Source: Modestobacter sp. L9-4 (GTDB taxonomy: Bacteria; Actinomycetota; Actinomycetes; Mycobacteriales; Geodermatophilaceae). From it: a stretch of DNA of 64,000 nt. This document shows, piece by piece, positions 6,624 through 15,617 of this stretch. The DNA is taken from positions 496,001 to 560,000 of the forward strand of contig NZ_CP077800.1 in NCBI RefSeq assembly GCF_019112525.1, written 5' to 3'. The number at the start of each line of letters is the position of its first letter. Position 1 is the stretch's first letter. The notes under the pieces were generated by a model. The model was not told the origin of the DNA and searched no databases. It saw only the letters and a list, made by a program, of their open reading frames with translations. The position numbers and the translations under genes are program-made.

Positions 6624-7675
6624 CCCGGTCGGCTGCCACGGACGTTCCGGCCGCCGACGACGCCGTCCTCGACCAGGGTGGGCCCGTGCGGCCCCGGAAC
6701 CCCGCGACCGCGGCGCCGGGGGTCTCGACCCCACCGGCCTCCCCGGCCACTGCCACGGAGGCCACCGACATGACCACCGAGTCCACCGACACCGCACCGG
6801 ACCTGCCCGCGGTGACCGACACGTCCCCCGACCTGCACGCCGTGAACAGCACCGACACCGCGCCGGACCTGCAGGCCGTCACGGCCGACGCGCCCGTCGC
6901 GGTCCCGGTGTCGGAGAACCGCAACCGGGCCGAGCGCACCGCTCCGCTGTTCGTCGAGCTGGCGAGCCTGGAGAAGGGCGACCCGCGCCGGGAGCGGCTG
7001 CGGGAGATCCTGGTCGAGGAGCACCTGCCCCTCGTCCGGCACTTCGCCCGCCGGTTCAGCAACCGCGGCGAGCCCTTCGACGACCTGCTGCAGGTCGGCA
7101 CGCTCGGGCTCATCGCCGCGATCGACCGGTTCGACCCCACCCGCGGTGTGGAGTTCCTGTCCTTCGCCGTCCCCACGATCACCGGGGAGATCAAGCGGCA
7201 CTTCCGCGACCAGGGCTGGTCGGTGCGCGTGCCGCGCCGGCTGCAGGAGCTGCACCTGTCGCTGAACGCCGCGGTGAGCGAGCTGTCGCAGAAGAACGGG
7301 CACGCCCCGACGCCGTCGGAGCTGGCCGAGCACCTGGGCATCCCGCGCGCCGAGGTCCTGGAGGGCCTGGCGGTGGCCAACGCCTACCGCAGCAGCTCCC
7401 TGGACGAGCGCCTCTCCGGCGAGGAGGACTCCCCCACCCTGGCCGCGACGCTGGGCGAGGAGGACGCCGCGCTCGAGGGCGTGGAGTACCGCGAGTCGCT
7501 GCAGCCGCTGCTGGCCACCATCCCGGCCCGTGAGCGCCGCATCCTCATCCTGCGGTTCTTCGGCAACATGACGCAGTCGCAGATCGCCGCCGACATCGGC
7601 ATCTCGCAGATGCACGTGTCCCGGCTGCTCAGCCAGACCCTGGCCAAGCTCCGCGAGGGCCTGCTCAAGGACTAG
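6620..7675 (+). CDS. sigF: SigF/SigB-family alternative sigma factor
   Basis: 351 aa from GTG 6620, overlapping the rsbW stop. Region 2: VRHFARRFSNRGEPFDDLLQ, GLIAAIDRFDPTRGVEFLSF. Region 3: IKRHFRDQGWSVRVPRRLQE. Region 4 HTH: RRILILRFFGNMTQSQIAAD, ISQMHVSRLLSQTLAKLREG. This is the SigB/SigF/SigG type of sigma-70 that reads GTTT...GGGTAT promoters under general stress. Unlike most family members (about 260 aa) it has a 100-residue low-complexity N-terminus with three related 9-mers, DTAPDLPAV (57-65), DTSPDLHAV (67-75) and DTAPDLQAV (79-87). An internal ATG at 6770 could give a shorter form that still retains the repeats. Confidence 0.93.
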   Translation: MTRSAATDVPAADDAVLDQGGPVRPRNPATAAPGVSTPPASPATATEATDMTTESTDTAPDLPAVTDTSPDLHAVNSTDTAPDLQAVTADAPVAVPVSENRNRAERTAPLFVELASLEKGDPRRERLREILVEEHLPLVRHFARRFSNRGEPFDDLLQVGTLGLIAAIDRFDPTRGVEFLSFAVPTITGEIKRHFRDQGWSVRVPRRLQELHLSLNAAVSELSQKNGHAPTPSELAEHLGIPRAEVLEGLAVANAYRSSSLDERLSGEEDSPTLAATLGEEDAALEGVEYRESLQPLLATIPARERRILILRFFGNMTQSQIAADIGISQMHVSRLLSQTLAKLREGLLKD

Positions 7676-7678
7676 CAC

Positions 7679-7733
7679 CGCTGAACGCCAGTGGCCCAGG
7701 ACCGATCCGGTCCTGGGCCACTGCCGTTCAGCG
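7679..7733. terminator. Bidirectional terminator between sigF and the band-7 gene
   Basis: Long inverted repeat: outer arms CGCTGAACG / CGTTCAGCG and inner arms CAGTGGCCCAGGACCG / CGGTCCTGGGCCACTG around a 3-nt loop. It starts 4 nt after the sigF stop and ends 3 nt before the convergent stop. Confidence 0.92.
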
Positions 7734-7735
7734 GG

Positions 7736-8974
7736 TCACGGCGTCTCGGGGGCCTCGCCGCTGCCCAGCTGCGGGGTGGTGCGGGCCTCCTCGGTGGCCT
7801 GCGCGAGCGAGGGCCGCGCCGGGGCCGGGGTGCTCGGCAGGCTCGGCTCGACGCCGATGCTGGACAGCGAGATCTTCGCCTCCGGCTGGTCGGCGGCCGG
7901 CGGCAGGTTGGAGTCGAACCAGGTGCTGGTGTCCAGCGACTGGGCCGGTGCCGCCGGTGCGGCTGCCGGCGGCGGCGCCGACGCACCGTTGCCCGCGGCG
8001 GCCGGGGCACGGTCGACGTCCATCCAGGAGCGCTGCTCGCCGTCGGAGCCACCGAGGCGGCCCAGGCCCTCCAGCGCCTTGCTGAACTCGCTGGGGACGA
8101 TCCACATCTTGTTCGCGTCGCCCTGCGCGATCTTCGGCAGCGTCTGCAGGTACTGGTAGGCCAGCAGGCCGGAGTCGGGCTTGCCGTCGTGGATGGCTTG
8201 GAAGACCGTCTCGATCGACTTGGCCTGGCCCTGCGCCTGCAGGAACAGCGCCGCCCGCTCACCCTCGGCGCGCAGGATCCGGCTCTGCCGCTCGGCCTCG
8301 GCGTCGAGGATCGCGGCCTGCTTCTTGCCCTCGGCCGACAGGATGGCCGCGGCCTTCTGGCCCTCGGCGGTGGTGATCGCCGACTGCCGCTGCCCCTCGG
8401 CGGTGAGGATGACCGCGCGCTTGTCGCGGTCGGCGCGCATCTGCTTCTCCATCGAGTCCTGGATGGAGGCCGGCGGGTCGATGGCCTTGATCTCCACCCG
8501 CGCCACCCGCAGCCCCCACGGGCCGGTGGTGCCGTCGAGGACGTCGCGCAGCTGGGAGTTGATGCCGTCCCGGCCGGTGAGCGCACCCTCCAGGTTCAGC
8601 CCACCGACGACGTTGCGCAGCGTGGTGGTGGTCAGCTGCTCCATGCCGGTGATGTAGTTCGCGATCCCGTAGACGGCCAGTCGCGGGTCGGTGACCTGGA
8701 AGTACAGGACGGTGTCGATGCCCACCTGCAGGTTGTCGGCGGTGATCACCGGCTGCGGGGGGAAGGAGATGACCTGCTCGCGGAGGTCGATGGTCGCGCG
8801 GACGCGGTCGACGAAGGGCACGAGCAGGGCCAGGCCGGGGCTCAGCGTGCGGCTGTAGCGGCCGAGCCGCTCGACGACCTTGGCCTGGGCCTGCGGGACG
8901 ATCGTCACGCTCTTGGCCAGGACGACGACGGCCAGCAGCACGATGACGATCAGTGCGATGAGTGCGGGTTCCAC
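7736..8974 (-). CDS. SPFH/band-7 (stomatin/QmcA-like) membrane protein
   Basis: 412 aa. One N-terminal membrane helix (ALIALIVIVLLAVVVLA), then an SPFH domain (about 25-190: VPQAQAKVVERLGRYSRTL, GLALLVPFVD, IDLREQVISFPPQPVITADN, GINSQLRDVLD). A long Ala/Glu/Lys coiled coil follows with repeated TAEGQ/SAEGKK units (about 190-255), then a Pro/Ala-rich tail not typical of the family. It likely forms ring-shaped membrane scaffolds. The NfeD-type partner is encoded 88 nt upstream on the same strand, the common stomatin-NfeD pairing. It corresponds by order to Rv1488. A cellular role beyond membrane organisation cannot be read from sequence. Confidence 0.92.
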   Translation of the reverse strand: MEPALIALIVIVLLAVVVLAKSVTIVPQAQAKVVERLGRYSRTLSPGLALLVPFVDRVRATIDLREQVISFPPQPVITADNLQVGIDTVLYFQVTDPRLAVYGIANYITGMEQLTTTTLRNVVGGLNLEGALTGRDGINSQLRDVLDGTTGPWGLRVARVEIKAIDPPASIQDSMEKQMRADRDKRAVILTAEGQRQSAITTAEGQKAAAILSAEGKKQAAILDAEAERQSRILRAEGERAALFLQAQGQAKSIETVFQAIHDGKPDSGLLAYQYLQTLPKIAQGDANKMWIVPSEFSKALEGLGRLGGSDGEQRSWMDVDRAPAAAGNGASAPPPAAAPAAPAQSLDTSTWFDSNLPPAADQPEAKISLSSIGVEPSLPSTPAPARPSLAQATEEARTTPQLGSGEAPETP

Positions 8975-9062
8975 GGTGCTCCGTTCCTCGGAGGTGGTGC
9001 GTGACCCCGATGGTGCACCGTCCGCCGCGTGCGGGGTGGTGACCTCACCCGCAGACCACCCG

Positions 9063-9494
9063 TCAGGTGTGCCCGACGTAGGCGACGGGGCCCTCGATCT
9101 GCACGATCCGCACCTCGACGCCCACCTCGTAGACCTCGCCGTCGAGCTGGGTGCGGGCCGACCACTCGTCGTGGCCCATCCGCACCTGGCCGGCGCTGCC
9201 GTCGACCCGCTGACTGACCACCGCGGTGCGCCCGACGAGGGCCTGCACGCCGTCGATCTGCTGGGGCGTCCGGTCGACCAGGTGCCGCTTGGCCACCGGC
9301 CGGACGACGGCCAGCAGCCCCACCGAGACGACGAGGAACGCCAGCAGCTGCACCGGCACGCTGTCGGTCAGCAGCGCCGCGGTCATGCCGCCCAGGGCGC
9401 CACCGGCGACCATGAGCAGCACCAGGTCCAGGCTGGCGACCTCACCGGCGGCGAGGAGCCCCGCGGCGATCAACCACAGCAACCAGGCGGGCAC
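9063..9494 (-). CDS. nfeD: NfeD-like short membrane protein
   Basis: 143 aa from GTG 9494 (VPAWLLWLIAAGLLAAGEV). Three to four membrane segments occupy residues about 3-66 (LDLVLLMVAGGALGGMTAAL, VQLLAFLVVSVGLLAVVRPV). A C-terminal OB fold follows (about 80-143: QALVGRTAVVSQRVDG, GEVYEVGVEVRIVQIEG). This is the short NfeD1b type, which lacks the serine-protease domain and usually accompanies a stomatin/band-7 protein, here the next gene. The corresponding M. tuberculosis pair is Rv1487-Rv1488. Start chosen because coding similarity begins here and upstream frames overlap the divergent gene. Confidence 0.88.
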   Translation of the reverse strand: MPAWLLWLIAAGLLAAGEVASLDLVLLMVAGGALGGMTAALLTDSVPVQLLAFLVVSVGLLAVVRPVAKRHLVDRTPQQIDGVQALVGRTAVVSQRVDGSAGQVRMGHDEWSARTQLDGEVYEVGVEVRIVQIEGPVAYVGHT

Positions 9495-9618
9495 GCTCCG
9501 AGTCTGGCACGCCCTCCTCCACCCGACCGGTGCACACGCGCGGCAGCCGGCCCGCCACCGCCCGGCTCGCCACCGCCCGGCTCCGGGCTGTTCCGCGGAC
9601 GTCGTAACGTGGGCAACC

Positions 9619-10359
9619 GTGCACGACATCGCCGCCGGCCGTCTCGCCGTCTGGGCCACCGCCTGGCTCACCGGACGCACCTCCTTCGACGAGGCCCTCG
9701 ACGCCCTCGTCGGCGACACCGGGCACCGGGTCGTCGGCCTGCCGGGCACCGAGGAGGCCGTGCCGCTGGGCTGGGCGCTGACCGCGCTGCGGGGCCTCGG
9801 CGAGCAGCGGCTGCGGCTGGTGCTGCCCGTGCCCGGTGACACCCGGGGCGTGCCCGCACTGCCCTCGCTGGTCGCGCTGGCGCTGGAGTCCGGGCAGGCC
9901 GCGGTCGGCACCCGGATCGCGCTGGTGCCCGAGGAGCTGGGCCCGGAGGTCGTCTCCTGGACGGCGGTGCCGCTGGACGGCGCCCCGCCCGCGGCCCCGC
10001 CGGTCGAGGGCACGCTGCGCTCGGTCTCCGGCGCCCTGGACCTCGCCGTCGGCGACTCCGCCCGCACCCTCGCCGCCCTGGACCTCGCACGGTGGAACCC
10101 CGAGGTCCCGGCGCTGCTGGCCGGCCTGGCCCGGGCCGTGCACGCACCGGGCCTGCCCGACGACCACGACCAGCTCGCGGCCTCGCTGCTGGGCCGGGCG
10201 CAGCGGCTGTCCCGGGTGCTGGACCTGGCGATGGCCGACGCCCCGGGCGCTGCGGTCACCCACGCCCAGGCGACCCGGCGTGACGAGGCGCTGCGCCCGC
10301 TGGCCCACGCCGTCCGCGAGGCCACCGTCGCCGCCTACAACTGGGTCCCGCGCCCGTAG
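9619..10359 (+). CDS. Conserved actinobacterial protein of unknown function (Rv1486c position)
   Basis: 246 aa from GTG 9619. TAACGT at 9605-9610 would be a -10 placing the transcript start at or next to the GTG, so it may be leaderless. The protein is soluble, Ala/Leu/Val rich and has no signal or membrane segment: VHDIAAGRLAVWATAWLTGR at the start, WALTALRGLGEQRLRLVLPV in the middle, a helical C-terminus ending AYNWVPRP. Its place between hemH and nfeD, on the opposite strand to both, is exactly that of Rv1486c in M. tuberculosis, which supports it being a real conserved gene. No function is evident. Confidence 0.75.
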   Translation: MHDIAAGRLAVWATAWLTGRTSFDEALDALVGDTGHRVVGLPGTEEAVPLGWALTALRGLGEQRLRLVLPVPGDTRGVPALPSLVALALESGQAAVGTRIALVPEELGPEVVSWTAVPLDGAPPAAPPVEGTLRSVSGALDLAVGDSARTLAALDLARWNPEVPALLAGLARAVHAPGLPDDHDQLAASLLGRAQRLSRVLDLAMADAPGAAVTHAQATRRDEALRPLAHAVREATVAAYNWVPRP

Positions 10360-10446
10360 CCGCAGGACCTCGTTGCACGCGCTCCGTGCGCACTGCACGT
10401 GCCGCGGCACGGGCAACGCGCACGCAGGGCGTGCAACGCGGACACC

Positions 10447-10496
10447 GGCCCCGCTGCCCGGTCCCGCCACGAGCCGGCGAGTGGGGCAGCGGGGCC
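10447..10496. terminator. Bidirectional terminator after hemH, member of the dispersed palindrome family
   Basis: GGCCCCGCTGCCC (10447-10459) pairs with 10484-10496. The hairpin starts 6 nt past the hemH stop on the minus strand. Arms share GGCCCCGCTGC with the elements at 33616 and 55162. Confidence 0.85.
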
Positions 10497-10501
10497 GTCC
10501 C

Positions 10502-11689
10502 TCAGGTGGCGGCGGCCGCCGGGCGGGCGGACGGGCGCTGGACGAAGCAGCAGAACGCCGGGCAGTTGGTGCCCAGCCGCGGCTCGCCGCCGGCGCGACG
10601 CTCCTCGAGCAGCTCACGCAGCGAGGTGACGAACGCCGGGTGGGTGCCCGCCGTCCCGGCGCGGGCGAAGGCCAGGCCGAGCTCGCCGGCGGTCTCCTCG
10701 GCCTCGTTGTCCAGGTCCCAGATGACCTCGAGGTGGTCGCTGATGAACCCGACCGGGAAGACCACGACGGCCTGCTCGCCGTTCTCGGCCAGCGCCCGCA
10801 GGTGGTCGTTGACGTCGGGCTCGAGCCACGGCACCGACGGCGGGCCGCTGCGGCTCTGCCACACGAGGTCGAAGGACCGGCCCGGTGCGGCGGCGTCGAC
10901 GACGGCCTGCGCTGCGGCCATCAGCTCGGCCTCGTAGGCACCGCCCTGCGGTCCGGCGACCGACGCCATCGCGTTCGGGATGCTGTGCGCGGTGGCGACC
11001 AGCCGGGCGCCGTCCCGCAGCTCTTCCGGCAGCGAGGCGATGGCGGCGGCGAGGGCCTCGGCGTTGGCCTGCACGAAGCCCGGGGCGTCGAAGTAGTGCG
11101 GCAGCTTCTCCGCGGTCGGGCCGGGAGGGGCACCGGGGTCGGACTCCAGCGCGACGCGGGCCCGGGCGACGTCCTCGTGGTACTGCCGGCACCCGGAGAA
11201 CGAGGCGTAAGCGGACGTGGCGAGCACGTAGGCGTGCTGGACGCCGTCGTCGGCCATCTGCCGCCAGGCGTCCTCGACGTAGGGCGCCCAGTTGCGGTTG
11301 CCCCAGTAGATCCGCATGTCGATGCCGACGGCGGCGAGCTCGCCCTCGAGTGCTGCGACGAGGGCCTTGTTCTGCTCGTTGATCGGGCTGACGCCGTCGA
11401 AGTGGTGGTAGTGCTCGGCCACCTCCTCCAGGCGCTCCGGCGGGATGCCGCGGCCCCGGGTGACGTTGAGCAGGAACGGCATGACGTCGTCGTGGCCCTC
11501 GGGGCCGCCGAAGCCGAGCACGAGCAGCGCCTCACGCCGTCCGGCCGGGGCCGGCTCGGAGGAGGGGGCGACGCCGCCGTTGTTGCGGACGGCGAGCGAG
11601 GGGTCCTCGTTGGGCTGCTGCCCGGCCGGGGTGATCGAGACGCCGTCCGGCAGCGGGTGCTGCGGACGGGCGTCTACGGGGGCGGTCAC
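10502..11689 (-). CDS. hemH: Ferrochelatase (coproporphyrin ferrochelatase CpfC/HemH)
   Basis: 395 aa from GTG 11689, overlapping the inhA stop by 4 nt (GTGA). The core runs from LLVLGFGGPEGHDDVMPFLL, through MRIYWGNRNWAPYVEDAWRQ and LATSAYASFSGCRQYHED, to LVATAHSIPNAMA with the conserved catalytic His, then GFISDHLEVIWDLDNEA. The C-terminus has NCPAFCC; with the Cys of GCRQY these may bind the [2Fe-2S] cluster reported for some actinobacterial ferrochelatases, though the spacing was not verified. In Actinobacteria the enzyme inserts iron into coproporphyrin III. About 45 N-terminal residues precede the conserved core and look disordered. Gene order fabG1-inhA-hemH is the same as in mycobacteria. 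Confidence 0.95.
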   Translation of the reverse strand: MTAPVDARPQHPLPDGVSITPAGQQPNEDPSLAVRNNGGVAPSSEPAPAGRREALLVLGFGGPEGHDDVMPFLLNVTRGRGIPPERLEEVAEHYHHFDGVSPINEQNKALVAALEGELAAVGIDMRIYWGNRNWAPYVEDAWRQMADDGVQHAYVLATSAYASFSGCRQYHEDVARARVALESDPGAPPGPTAEKLPHYFDAPGFVQANAEALAAAIASLPEELRDGARLVATAHSIPNAMASVAGPQGGAYEAELMAAAQAVVDAAAPGRSFDLVWQSRSGPPSVPWLEPDVNDHLRALAENGEQAVVVFPVGFISDHLEVIWDLDNEAEETAGELGLAFARAGTAGTHPAFVTSLRELLEERRAGGEPRLGTNCPAFCCFVQRPSARPAAAAT

Positions 11690-12477
11690 ACCCCCACCGC
11701 GTGGAAGCCGCCGTCGACGTGCACGATCTCGCCGGTGGTCGCCGGGAACCAGTCGCTCAGCAGCGCGGCGACGGCCTTGCCGGCGGGTTCGGTGTCGGTG
11801 ACCGACCAGCCCAGCGGAGCGCGGCCCTCCCAGGCCTCCTCGAACTGGTTGCTGCCCGGGATCGACTTCATGGCCATGGTGCGCAGCGGGCCGGCGGCGA
11901 CGAGGTTGACCCGCACGCCCTCCGGGCCGAGCTCGCGGGCCAGGTAGCGGGAGGTGGACTCGAGTGCGGCCTTGGCCGCCCCCATCCAGCCGTAGACCGG
12001 CCAGGCCACCGTGGCGTCGAAGGTCAGCCCGACCACGGCGGCGGTGTCGCCGAACAGCGGTCGGCAGGCCTGGGTGAGGCTGGCCAGCGACCAGGTGGAG
12101 ACCTGGAAGGCCGTGGCGGCGTGCTCCCACGCCACCTCGGTGAAGCCCTCGCCCATGGCCTCCTGCGGCGCAAAGCCGATGGAGTGCACGACGCCGTCCA
12201 GGCGCGCGTCGGCGCCCAGGTGCTCGCGCAGCCGGTCGGCCAGGGTGGCCAGGTGCTCGGTGTTCGTCACGTCCAGTTCGACCACGGCCGCCTCCTGCGG
12301 CAGCCGCTTGGCGATCCGCTGGCACAGCGACAGCGCCCGGCCGAAGTTCGACAGGACGACGGTGGCGCCCTGCTCCTGGGCGATCCGGGCCGCCGCGAAC
12401 GCGATCGAGGCCTCGGTCAGCACCCCGGCCACCAGGATCGTCTTGCCCTCGAGAATGCCCTTTGCCTCGGTCGCCAT
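11686..12477 (-). CDS. inhA: Enoyl-[acyl-carrier-protein] reductase (NADH), InhA/FabI type
   Basis: 263 aa, ATG 12477, 2 nt after the fabG stop. NADH-binding ILVAGVLTEASIAFAAARIA matches the FabI/InhA glycine-rich loop. The active-site motif is WPVYGWMGAAKAALES: Tyr and Lys are spaced as Y158/K165 in InhA. GPLRTMAMKSIPGSNQFEEA is the substrate-loop region and HVDGGFHAVGV the C-terminus. It catalyses the last reduction of the fatty-acid elongation cycle. Mycobacterial InhA serves the FAS-II system; in organisms without FAS-I or mycolic acids it would be the housekeeping enoyl reductase. The operon context with fabG1 supports this. Confidence 0.95.
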   Translation of the reverse strand: MATEAKGILEGKTILVAGVLTEASIAFAAARIAQEQGATVVLSNFGRALSLCQRIAKRLPQEAAVVELDVTNTEHLATLADRLREHLGADARLDGVVHSIGFAPQEAMGEGFTEVAWEHAATAFQVSTWSLASLTQACRPLFGDTAAVVGLTFDATVAWPVYGWMGAAKAALESTSRYLARELGPEGVRVNLVAAGPLRTMAMKSIPGSNQFEEAWEGRAPLGWSVTDTEPAGKAVAALLSDWFPATTGEIVHVDGGFHAVGV

Positions 12478-12479
12478 GC

Positions 12480-13578
<1,099 letters not shown>

Positions 13579-13602
13579 CCGGCCGGCGGACGGCGCGAAC
13601 GC

Positions 13603-14169
13603 TCAGCGGGTCCCGCGGGACGCCGGCTCCGACGACCGCCCGGCCGGGTCCGCCGCCAGGACGCGGGTGACCAGGACTCCGACCACCGCCGCGAGACCGC
13701 CGGCGGCCGCCTCGCGCTGCGCCGGGGTGCCGCTGTCCAGCAGAACCACCCGGACGCCGGCCGACGAGTCGGGGTCGGGGCCGGCGCCCGGGCCCACCGG
13801 TGAGCCGACCACCCCGCACTCCACCGACCTGCCGGTGTACCGGTCGGCGAGCCGGTGCACCGCTGCCGTCGCCTCCGCCGCGGCACCGGCGGGCAGCACC
13901 ACCAGCTGAGGGGTGTCCGCACCGGTGCCCGGGACGGGGCCGACCACCCGGAAGCCGGCCCGCAGCAGGGCGCGGGTCACCGAGCGGCCGTCGTCGTCCC
14001 AGGTGCCGGCCACGAGCGCGACCGGCGGCTGCAGGTCCAGGTCCAGCCGCCCGGACCCGCGGGGCTGCTGACCCGGCGTCCGTTCCCTGCCCGCCGCAGA
14101 CCGCCGCGGCGCCGCCCGGTGGGCACCGGGCCGCTGCCCGGTGCGCTCGGGGTCGATCCGGCTGCTCAT
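13603..14169 (-). CDS. Hypothetical protein
   Basis: 188 aa from ATG 14169, supported by GAGGTGA 4 nt upstream. The first 50 residues are Arg/Pro/Gly rich. The remainder begins PPVALVAGTWDDDGRSVTRA and alternates strands and helices (VTRALLRAGFRVVGPV, TPQLVVLPAGAAAEATAAV, GVRVVLLDSGTPAQREAAAG), suggesting a small alpha/beta fold somewhat like a receiver or nucleotide-binding domain. No catalytic motif is recognisable. It is convergent with the STAS-like gene 24 nt away and divergent from the flavin-enzyme gene. Competing frames on the other strand have no ribosome-binding site. Confidence 0.55.
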   Translation of the reverse strand: MSSRIDPERTGQRPGAHRAAPRRSAAGRERTPGQQPRGSGRLDLDLQPPVALVAGTWDDDGRSVTRALLRAGFRVVGPVPGTGADTPQLVVLPAGAAAEATAAVHRLADRYTGRSVECGVVGSPVGPGAGPDPDSSAGVRVVLLDSGTPAQREAAAGGLAAVVGVLVTRVLAADPAGRSSEPASRGTR

Positions 14170-14363
14170 CACGTCACCTCGCCCACTGCCCGGCCGTCGG
14201 AGCCGCGCTGCCCCGACCGTCCTCGGCCCGGCCGCCGCGTGCATGCGTGCTGGCACGGGAGTCCCGTCCCGGCCGGAGGTGCGGCAGTTCAGCAGCAGCA
14301 CGGATGCCCGGCGGAGCGGGCGTTCCTAGCGTCGAGGACACCCCGCACCGACTGGAGGACGCC

Positions 14364-15575
14364 ATGTCCGTTCTGACCCACGACCCCTATGCCGGGCACC
14401 CCGCCGACCCGGTCCGCACGAGCGGGACGGCGCTGGTCGAGCAGGCCCGCCGGCTGGTGCCGCTGCTGCGTTCCCGGGCGGCAGCGGCCGACGAGCAGGG
14501 CCGGCTGACCGACGACGTCACCACCGCGCTGCACGACGCCGGCTTCTTCTCCCTGCACACCCCCCGGGCGCTGGGCGGCCCCGGCGCCGGCCTGGCCACC
14601 GCGGTCGGCGTCCACCGCGAGCTGGCCCGCGGGCACGGCTCGGCCGGCTGGGTCACGATGATCCTGTCGACCTCCGGGCTCTTCACCACCCAGCTCGCCG
14701 ACCGGACCCAGCGCGAGGTGTGGGCCCAGGACCCCGCTGCCGGGGTCGCCGCCAACCTCGTCCCGTCCGGCACCGCCCGCCGGGTCGCCGGTGGGCTCGT
14801 CGTCAGCGGCCGCTGGCGTCCGCTGTCCGGGGTCCACCACGTGGGCTGGGTGGTCGTGACCGTGCCGGTGCTGGACGCCGGCGGTGCCACCGTGGACGTC
14901 GTCCTGGCCCTGCTGCCCGCCACCGACGTCACCGTCGAGCGCACCTGGTCGGTCGCCGGCATGCAGGGCACCGGCAGCGACACGGTGGCCGTCGAGGACG
15001 CCTTCGTGCCCGACCACCGGGTCGTCTCCCTGCCCGAGGTGACCAGCGGCACCGGGCCGGACGGGTCGCCCCGGCCGCCGCTGATGTCCGTCGCCGTCCT
15101 CACCGCGGCAGCGACCGTCGTCGGGATGACCGAGGGGGCGCTCGAGCACACCACGGCCCTGCTCTCCCGCGGCCGGTCCGTGGGCTCGTCGGTCTACCGC
15201 AACGCCGTCGACTCCCCCAGCGTGCAGGCCGCGATGGCACAGGCGGCGTCCCTGGTGGACACGATGCGACTGCACCTGCAGCGCGGGGTCGACGACGTGG
15301 AACGGGCCACCTCCGAGCGCACACCGCTCGGCGAGCCGGTCGCCGCACGGGTCCGGATGGACGCCGCCCGGATCTCCGGCGCCGCGCGGGAGACGATGGA
15401 CCTGCTGCTCGACGTGGGCGGCGCCGGCTCCTTCGCCCTGGACAACCCGGTGCAGCGGCTCTGGCGCGACGTCAGCGTCGTGACCCGCCACCCGCTGGTG
15501 ACGCCGGCGCTCAACCGCGAGGTCTACAGCCGGGCCCTGCTCGGCATCCCGACCCAGGTCGTGCCGCTGGTCTGA
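14364..15575 (+). CDS. Acyl-CoA dehydrogenase-fold flavin monooxygenase-like protein
   Basis: 403 aa, ATG 14364 with GGAGGA at 14354-14359. It has the acyl-CoA dehydrogenase fold: N-terminal helices with ALHDAGFFSLHTPRALGGPG, AVGVHRELARGHGSAGWVTM, a beta domain with VAANLVPSGTARRVAGGLVV and GMQGTGSDTVAVEDAFVPD, and a C-terminal NPVQRLWRDVSVVTRHPLV. The RLWRD...H ending and the lack of the catalytic Glu region of true dehydrogenases point to group D two-component flavin monooxygenases (HsaA, HpaB-like, DszC). These use reduced flavin from a separate reductase. Substrate is unknown and no reductase gene is adjacent. Confidence 0.8.
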   Translation: MSVLTHDPYAGHPADPVRTSGTALVEQARRLVPLLRSRAAAADEQGRLTDDVTTALHDAGFFSLHTPRALGGPGAGLATAVGVHRELARGHGSAGWVTMILSTSGLFTTQLADRTQREVWAQDPAAGVAANLVPSGTARRVAGGLVVSGRWRPLSGVHHVGWVVVTVPVLDAGGATVDVVLALLPATDVTVERTWSVAGMQGTGSDTVAVEDAFVPDHRVVSLPEVTSGTGPDGSPRPPLMSVAVLTAAATVVGMTEGALEHTTALLSRGRSVGSSVYRNAVDSPSVQAAMAQAASLVDTMRLHLQRGVDDVERATSERTPLGEPVAARVRMDAARISGAARETMDLLLDVGGAGSFALDNPVQRLWRDVSVVTRHPLVTPALNREVYSRALLGIPTQVVPLV

Positions 15576-15583
15576 CCCCGGAG

Positions 15584-15610
15584 GGGGCCCGGCGACCGCC
15601 GCCGGGCCCC
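15584..15610. terminator. Bidirectional terminator
   Basis: GGGGCCCGGCG (15584-15594) pairs with 15600-15610 over 5 nt. It lies between the convergent stops at 15575 and 15618. Confidence 0.8.
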
Positions 15611-15617
15611 GCGGGGC

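Noticed and set aside
9541-9600. Short direct repeats CCGCCACCGCCCGGCTC between nfeD and the divergent gene
   Set aside because: Two adjacent copies of a GC-rich 17-mer only; not enough to call an operator or tandem array.
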